Origin: Candidatus Nitricoxidivorans perseverans
Lineage (GTDB): Bacteria > Pseudomonadota > Gammaproteobacteria > Burkholderiales > Rhodocyclaceae
Direction of reading: 5' to 3'
Length of the DNA: 64,000 nt
Assembly (NCBI GenBank): GCA_030246985.1
Contig: CP107246.1
Location: 684,282-748,281, forward strand
Shown: in pieces, positions 60,046 through 64,000 of the stretch
Layout of the letters: each line of letters opens with the position of its first letter
How positions within the stretch are numbered: the first letter of the stretch is position 1
Made by a program: the position numbers and the translations under genes
Notes under the pieces: generated by a model
The model's input: the letters and a program-made list of their open reading frames with translations, nothing else
The model's database searches: none
What the model was told of the DNA's origin: nothing

Positions 60046-62625
60046 TCATCCCTTTTCGAACTCGAGGTGTCCCTTGCCCGCCGTAACGCGGATCGAATCC
60101 TTCGCCCCGAACCGCCCTTCCAGGATCGCCTTCGCCAAGGGGTTCTCGATGCGCTCCTGGATGGCCCGCTTGAGCGGCCGCGCACCGAACACCGGGTCGA
60201 AGCCGGCCTGGGCGATTTCCGCAAGCGCCGAATCGCCGACGTCGAGCTTCATCTCCAGCCGCGCGAGGCGCTTCTCCAGATAGCCGAGCTGGATGCGGGC
60301 AATGCTCGCGATGTGCTTCTCGTCAAGCGCATGGAACACCACGATCTCGTCGATGCGGTTCACGAACTCCGGCCGGAAATGCGTCTTCACCTCGCCCATG
60401 ACGGCGAGCTTGATGACCTGGTAGTCGTCGCCGGACATCTGCTGGATCATCTGGCTGCCGAGGTTGGAGGTCATGACGATCACGGTGTTCTTGAAGTCGA
60501 CGGTGCGGCCCTGCCCGTCGGTCATGCGGCCGTCGTCGAGCACTTGCAGCAGCACGTTGAATACGTCCGGATGCGCCTTCTCGACTTCGTCGAACAGGAT
60601 CACGCTGTAAGGCTTGCGCCGCACCTGCTCGGTGAGGTGACCGCCCTCCTCGTAGCCGACGTAGCCGGGCGGCGCGCCGATCAGCCGCGCCACGGAATGC
60701 TTCTCCATGAACTCGCTCATGTCGATGCGGATCAGATGATCCTCGGCATCGAACAGAAACTCGGCGAGTGCCTTGCACAGCTCCGTCTTGCCCACGCCCG
60801 TGGGGCCAAGGAAGAGAAATGAGCCGTAGGGGCGGCTCTCTTCCGAGAGGCCGGCGCGCGAGCGGCGGATGGCGTCGGCGACGAGGCGCACGGCCTCGTC
60901 CTGGCCGACCACGCGCCGGTGGAGCTGTTCTTCCATCTTCAGCAGCTTGTCGCGCTCGCCCTGCATCATCTTGCTGACCGGGATACCGGTGGCGCGCGAG
61001 ACGACCTCGGCGATCTCCTCGGCGCCCACCTGCGTACGGAGAAGCTTGTTCGACGGCTTTCCGTCGCCTGATTTTTCGGCGGCCTTCAGTTGCGTTTCGA
61101 GCTGCGGCAGCTTGCCATATTGCAGCTCGGCGACCTTGTCGAGCTGGCCCTTGCGCTGGAGGTCGGCCATCTGGGCGCGCAGCCTGTCGATCTCTTCCTT
61201 GACGTGGGCCGACCCCTGCACCTGCGCCTTTTCGGCCTTCCATACCTCTTCGAGGTCGGAATATTCCTTCTCCAGTTTCCCGATCTCGTCCTCGATCAGG
61301 CCGAAGCGCTTCTTCGAAGCCTCGTCCTTCTCCTTCTTCACCGCCTCGCGCTCGATCTTCAGCTGGATCAGGCGGCGGTCGAGCTTGTCCATGACTTCCG
61401 GCTTGGAGTCGATTTCCATCTTGATGCGCGCCGCCGCCTCGTCGATCAGATCGATAGCCTTGTCGGGCAGAAAGCGGTCGGTGATGTAACGATGCGAAAG
61501 TTCCGCCGCGGCGACGATGGCCGGGTCGGTGATATCCACGCCGTGATGGATTTCGTATTTTTCCTGCAAGCCGCGCAGGATGGCGATGGTGGATTCCACG
61601 CTCGGCTCGTCGACCATCACCTTCTGGAAGCGGCGCTCCAGCGCCGCGTCCTTCTCGATGTACTTTCGGTATTCGTCGAGCGTGGTGGCGCCGATGCAGT
61701 GCAGTTCGCCGCGCGCCAGCGCGGGCTTCAGCATGTTGCCGGCGTCGATGGCGCCTTCCGCCTTGCCGGCGCCGACCATGGTGTGCAGCTCGTCGATGAA
61801 TACGATAATGCGCCCCTCGTCCAGGGCGATTTCCTTGAGCACGGCCTTGAGGCGCTCCTCGAACTCGCCGCGATATTTCGCGCCGGCCAGCAGCGCCGCC
61901 ATGTCGAGACTCAGCACCTTCTTGCCCTTGAGCGTTTCCGGCACCTCGCCGTTGACGATGCGCTGGGCCAAGCCCTCAACGATGGCCGTCTTTCCGACGC
62001 CGGGCTCGCCGATCAGCACCGGGTTGTTCTTGGTGCGGCGCTGCAAAATCTGGATGGCGCGGCGGATCTCGTCGTCGCGGCCGATCACGGGGTCGAGCTT
62101 GCCGGACCGGGCGCGCTCGGTGAGGTCGAGGCAGTATTTCTTCAGCGATTCCCGGCTTCCCTCCGCCTCCTGGCTGTCGACATGCTGGCCGCCGCGCACG
62201 GCCTTGATGGCGTCCTCGATCGCCTTGCGCTGCGCGCCATGCTCCTTGAAGAGTCGGCCCGTGTCGCCCTTGTCGTTAGCCAACGCCAGAAGGAACATCT
62301 CGGAGGCGACGAACTGGTCGCTCGCCTTCTGCGATTCCTTGTCGGTAAGGTTGAGCAGGTTGGAAAGGTCGCGGCCGATGGATACATCGCCGCCGTGGCC
62401 TTCCACCTTGGGCAGGCGGTTGATGGCCTTCTCCAGCGCCGTCTTCAGCGGGCCGGCATTGACGCCGGCCCGCTGGAGCAGCGAGGCGGTGCCGCCATCC
62501 TCCTGATTCAGCAGCGCCAGCAGCAGGTGTTGCGGCTCGATCATCTGGTTGTCATGCCCTACCGCAAGGCTTTGGGCATCGCTCAGGGCCTGCTGGAACT
62601 TGGTGGTGAATTTGTCGAAGCGCAT
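60046..62625 (-). CDS. clpB: Protein disaggregase ClpB
   Basis: ClpB is the hexameric AAA+ chaperone that, with DnaK, rescues aggregated proteins. The 859-aa protein has the N-domain ([21 protein letters not shown]), two nucleotide-binding domains with Walker A GEPGVGKT and GPTGVGKTE, and the middle coiled-coil domain (about 400-530) that distinguishes ClpB from ClpA. A sigma-32-type promoter lies upstream in the tilS 3' end. It borders the arx island on the right. Confidence 0.98.
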   Translation of the reverse strand: MRFDKFTTKFQQALSDAQSLAVGHDNQMIEPQHLLLALLNQEDGGTASLLQRAGVNAGPLKTALEKAINRLPKVEGHGGDVSIGRDLSNLLNLTDKESQKASDQFVASEMFLLALANDKGDTGRLFKEHGAQRKAIEDAIKAVRGGQHVDSQEAEGSRESLKKYCLDLTERARSGKLDPVIGRDDEIRRAIQILQRRTKNNPVLIGEPGVGKTAIVEGLAQRIVNGEVPETLKGKKVLSLDMAALLAGAKYRGEFEERLKAVLKEIALDEGRIIVFIDELHTMVGAGKAEGAIDAGNMLKPALARGELHCIGATTLDEYRKYIEKDAALERRFQKVMVDEPSVESTIAILRGLQEKYEIHHGVDITDPAIVAAAELSHRYITDRFLPDKAIDLIDEAAARIKMEIDSKPEVMDKLDRRLIQLKIEREAVKKEKDEASKKRFGLIEDEIGKLEKEYSDLEEVWKAEKAQVQGSAHVKEEIDRLRAQMADLQRKGQLDKVAELQYGKLPQLETQLKAAEKSGDGKPSNKLLRTQVGAEEIAEVVSRATGIPVSKMMQGERDKLLKMEEQLHRRVVGQDEAVRLVADAIRRSRAGLSEESRPYGSFLFLGPTGVGKTELCKALAEFLFDAEDHLIRIDMSEFMEKHSVARLIGAPPGYVGYEEGGHLTEQVRRKPYSVILFDEVEKAHPDVFNVLLQVLDDGRMTDGQGRTVDFKNTVIVMTSNLGSQMIQQMSGDDYQVIKLAVMGEVKTHFRPEFVNRIDEIVVFHALDEKHIASIARIQLGYLEKRLARLEMKLDVGDSALAEIAQAGFDPVFGARPLKRAIQERIENPLAKAILEGRFGAKDSIRVTAGKGHLEFEKG

Positions 62626-62644
62626 GAGGAACTCCCGTGGGTAG

Positions 62645-63625
62645 TTACGGGCGAAATGGGGATTCGTGCGGCATTTTCAACTCGATGGTCACCTCGCCAC
62701 GCCGCCGCACCAGATGCCAGCCGCCGAAGGCGATTGAGGGATGCCGATCGGGCGCGGCTTCCAGGCACTGCCTCAGGGCTTCGGACAGACGCTCCTCGCC
62801 CGGAACCCCGATGCCGCGCCGGGCAAGCAGGTAACGCAGCAGGTTGCGGGCGCGCGGCTCGGAAAGCGGTTTGAGGCGGTCCAGCGCCACGGGAAAATCC
62901 CGGGGCGCGTCGCCGAGGTCCATCTCCGCCAGCTCGTCCAGCAACGCCTGCGCCTCGGCAAAGCGGCGGGCCGCGCCGGCGAGGCTCGCCTCGGTGCCGA
63001 GGAAGCGCCGCGCCAGTTCCGGCAGTATCCGGTGGCGCAGCCAGTTGCGGGAAAATCTCACGTCATCGTTACTCTCGTCCTCGATCCACGGAAGGCCATG
63101 GGCTTCGGCATGGGCGACGATCCCGGCGCGGCCGATGGAAAGGAAGGGGCGCAGCAGTCGGCCGTTGCGCTCGGCCATGGCCGATGCCCCGCGCACGCCC
63201 GCGCCCCGCAACAGGTTGAACAGCAATGTCTCGGCCTGATCGCCGCGATGATGGGCCAACAAAATCCAGTCGCCCGGCGTCCGCCCGAAGGCGGCATGGC
63301 GCGCACGGCGCGCGGCGGCTTCCAGTCCTTCCGGGGAACAGCGCCCGACCTCGACCCGCTCGATTGCGAAAGGAATACCCCAGTCCCGGCAAAGATCGCG
63401 GCAGAAGCTTTCCCATCGATCCGCGTTCGGGGAAAGGCCATGATGAACGTGAAGGGCGGAAAGCGGGTGGTCCAGGCCGCGCAGCGCGTGCAGTAGCACC
63501 ACAGAATCGACGCCGCCGGACAGGCCGACGGTCAGCCGATCGCCGGCCCGGACATGGCGGCTCAAACAGCCTGCGACGGCTGCCGACGGCGCATCAGTGG
63601 ACAGGCACTTCCTTGAACTTGCCAT
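62645..63625 (-). CDS. tilS: tRNA(Ile)-lysidine synthase
   Basis: TilS converts C34 of the CAU-anticodon isoleucine tRNA to lysidine, switching its decoding to AUA. The 326-aa protein has the PP-loop [13 protein letters not shown], the conserved [11 protein letters not shown], and a central [17 protein letters not shown] followed by the second domain. It is shorter than E. coli TilS (about 430 aa) and lacks most of the C-terminal domain, a variant seen in other bacteria. The start overlaps the end of accA by 32 bp. Confidence 0.94.
   Translation of the reverse strand: MASSRKCLSTDAPSAAVAGCLSRHVRAGDRLTVGLSGGVDSVVLLHALRGLDHPLSALHVHHGLSPNADRWESFCRDLCRDWGIPFAIERVEVGRCSPEGLEAAARRARHAAFGRTPGDWILLAHHRGDQAETLLFNLLRGAGVRGASAMAERNGRLLRPFLSIGRAGIVAHAEAHGLPWIEDESNDDVRFSRNWLRHRILPELARRFLGTEASLAGAARRFAEAQALLDELAEMDLGDAPRDFPVALDRLKPLSEPRARNLLRYLLARRGIGVPGEERLSEALRQCLEAAPDRHPSIAFGGWHLVRRRGEVTIELKMPHESPFRP
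62656..62681 (-). promoter_or_regulatory. Heat-shock (sigma-32/RpoH) promoter of clpB
   Basis: On the minus strand GTTGAA (62676-62681) and CCCCAT (62656-62661) are 14 bp apart, followed by TT. This is one mismatch from the RpoH consensus, about 30 bp upstream of the clpB ATG and inside the end of tilS. Confidence 0.78.
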
Positions 63626-64000
63626 AACCCATCAGGCGTTCGATGCGGCGTTCGGCCAGTTGTTCGGGCGACAGGGGCACAAGTTGCTTGAGCGACTCCT
63701 GCAGGGCCCGCTTCAGCGCCATCGCCGTGGCGCGATGGTCGCGGTGGGCGCCGCCCGCGGGTTCGCTGACGATGCGATCGATCAGGCCCAGCGACTTGAG
63801 CCGCGTTGCCGTGATGCCCATCGTCTCGGCTGCCTCAGCGGCCTTCTCAGCGCTTTTCCAGAGGATGGAAGCGCAACCCTCCGGCGAAATGACCGAGTAG
63901 GTGGAATACTGGAGCATCAGCACGGCATCGCCAACGGCGATGGCCAGCGCGCCACCGGACCCGCCCTCGCCGATGATGGTGGCGATCAGCGGCACCTTCA
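63594..64000 (-). CDS. accA: Acetyl-CoA carboxylase carboxyltransferase alpha subunit (5' end off the window)
   Basis: The visible 135 C-terminal residues include [22 protein letters not shown] and [15 protein letters not shown], the carboxyltransferase core and oxyanion-hole region of AccA. The C-terminus ends in GKFKEVPVH. AccA with AccD transfers the carboxyl group from biotin to acetyl-CoA. The gene continues past 64000. It overlaps tilS. Confidence 0.95.
   Translation of the reverse strand, partial: KVPLIATIIGEGGSGGALAIAVGDAVLMLQYSTYSVISPEGCASILWKSAEKAAEAAETMGITATRLKSLGLIDRIVSEPAGGAHRDHRATAMALKRALQESLKQLVPLSPEQLAERRIERLMGYGKFKEVPVH

Overview
This is a GC-rich chromosomal window from a betaproteobacterium. 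The core order tig-clpP-clpX-lon-hupB-tRNA-Val-ppiD-fabI, the hopanoid genes hpnCDE, and the arx, OTR and chromate genes suggest a Rhodocyclales or Sterolibacteriaceae-like respiratory generalist (inference). I found no insertion sequence, CRISPR array, rRNA or prophage.

Layout. 1-12.6 kb is conserved housekeeping: a diguanylate cyclase running off the left edge, a solute-binding lipoprotein, fabI, ppiD, tRNA-Val, hupB, lon, clpX, clpP, tig and tRNA-Leu. 12.7-15.6 kb makes squalene for hopanoids (hpnC, hpnD, hpnE). 15.7-20.5 kb is sulfate assimilation: a CysB-type regulator divergent from a TauE exporter, sulfite reductase, APS reductase and a tandem TusA protein. 20.5-28.1 kb is a sigma-54-controlled cytochrome module (tetraheme NapC/NirT plus an ethylbenzene-dehydrogenase-like cytochrome) with its response regulator and histidine kinase. 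That two-component pair has been split by a roughly 1.9-kb island of decayed defence and toxin-antitoxin genes flanked by 41-bp direct repeats. 28.2-30.3 kb is chromate resistance (chrBA). 30.3-36.8 kb is an ArsR-rhodanese regulator divergent from an operon of DsrE, an SQR-like flavoprotein, an RND exporter, a LolA-like protein and an outer-membrane barrel. 36.9-40.1 kb holds selD, mnmH, a methyltransferase and tag.

40.1-60.0 kb is the most notable region, a roughly 20-kb arsenic and sulfur respiration island. It contains an octaheme tetrathionate-reductase-like cytochrome with cytochrome b, a YeeE transporter and cytochrome c; a thioredoxin/CcdA-like membrane protein; arsR-arsC-ACR3; and a complete arx (anaerobic arsenite oxidase) system. 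The arx genes are arxB'ABCD plus three extra downstream genes, divergent from the arxXSR sensory genes. ArxA carries the GRGWG signature. The arx intergenic region has a sigma-54 promoter with two 20-bp palindromes upstream, and the arxC-arxD gap has the layout of a transcription attenuator. In the inferred circuit, ArxX senses arsenite, ArxS phosphorylates ArxR, and ArxR with RpoN turns on arsenite oxidation. ArsC and ACR3 would handle cytoplasmic arsenic.

60.0-64 kb returns to housekeeping: clpB with a heat-shock promoter, tilS, and accA running off the right edge.
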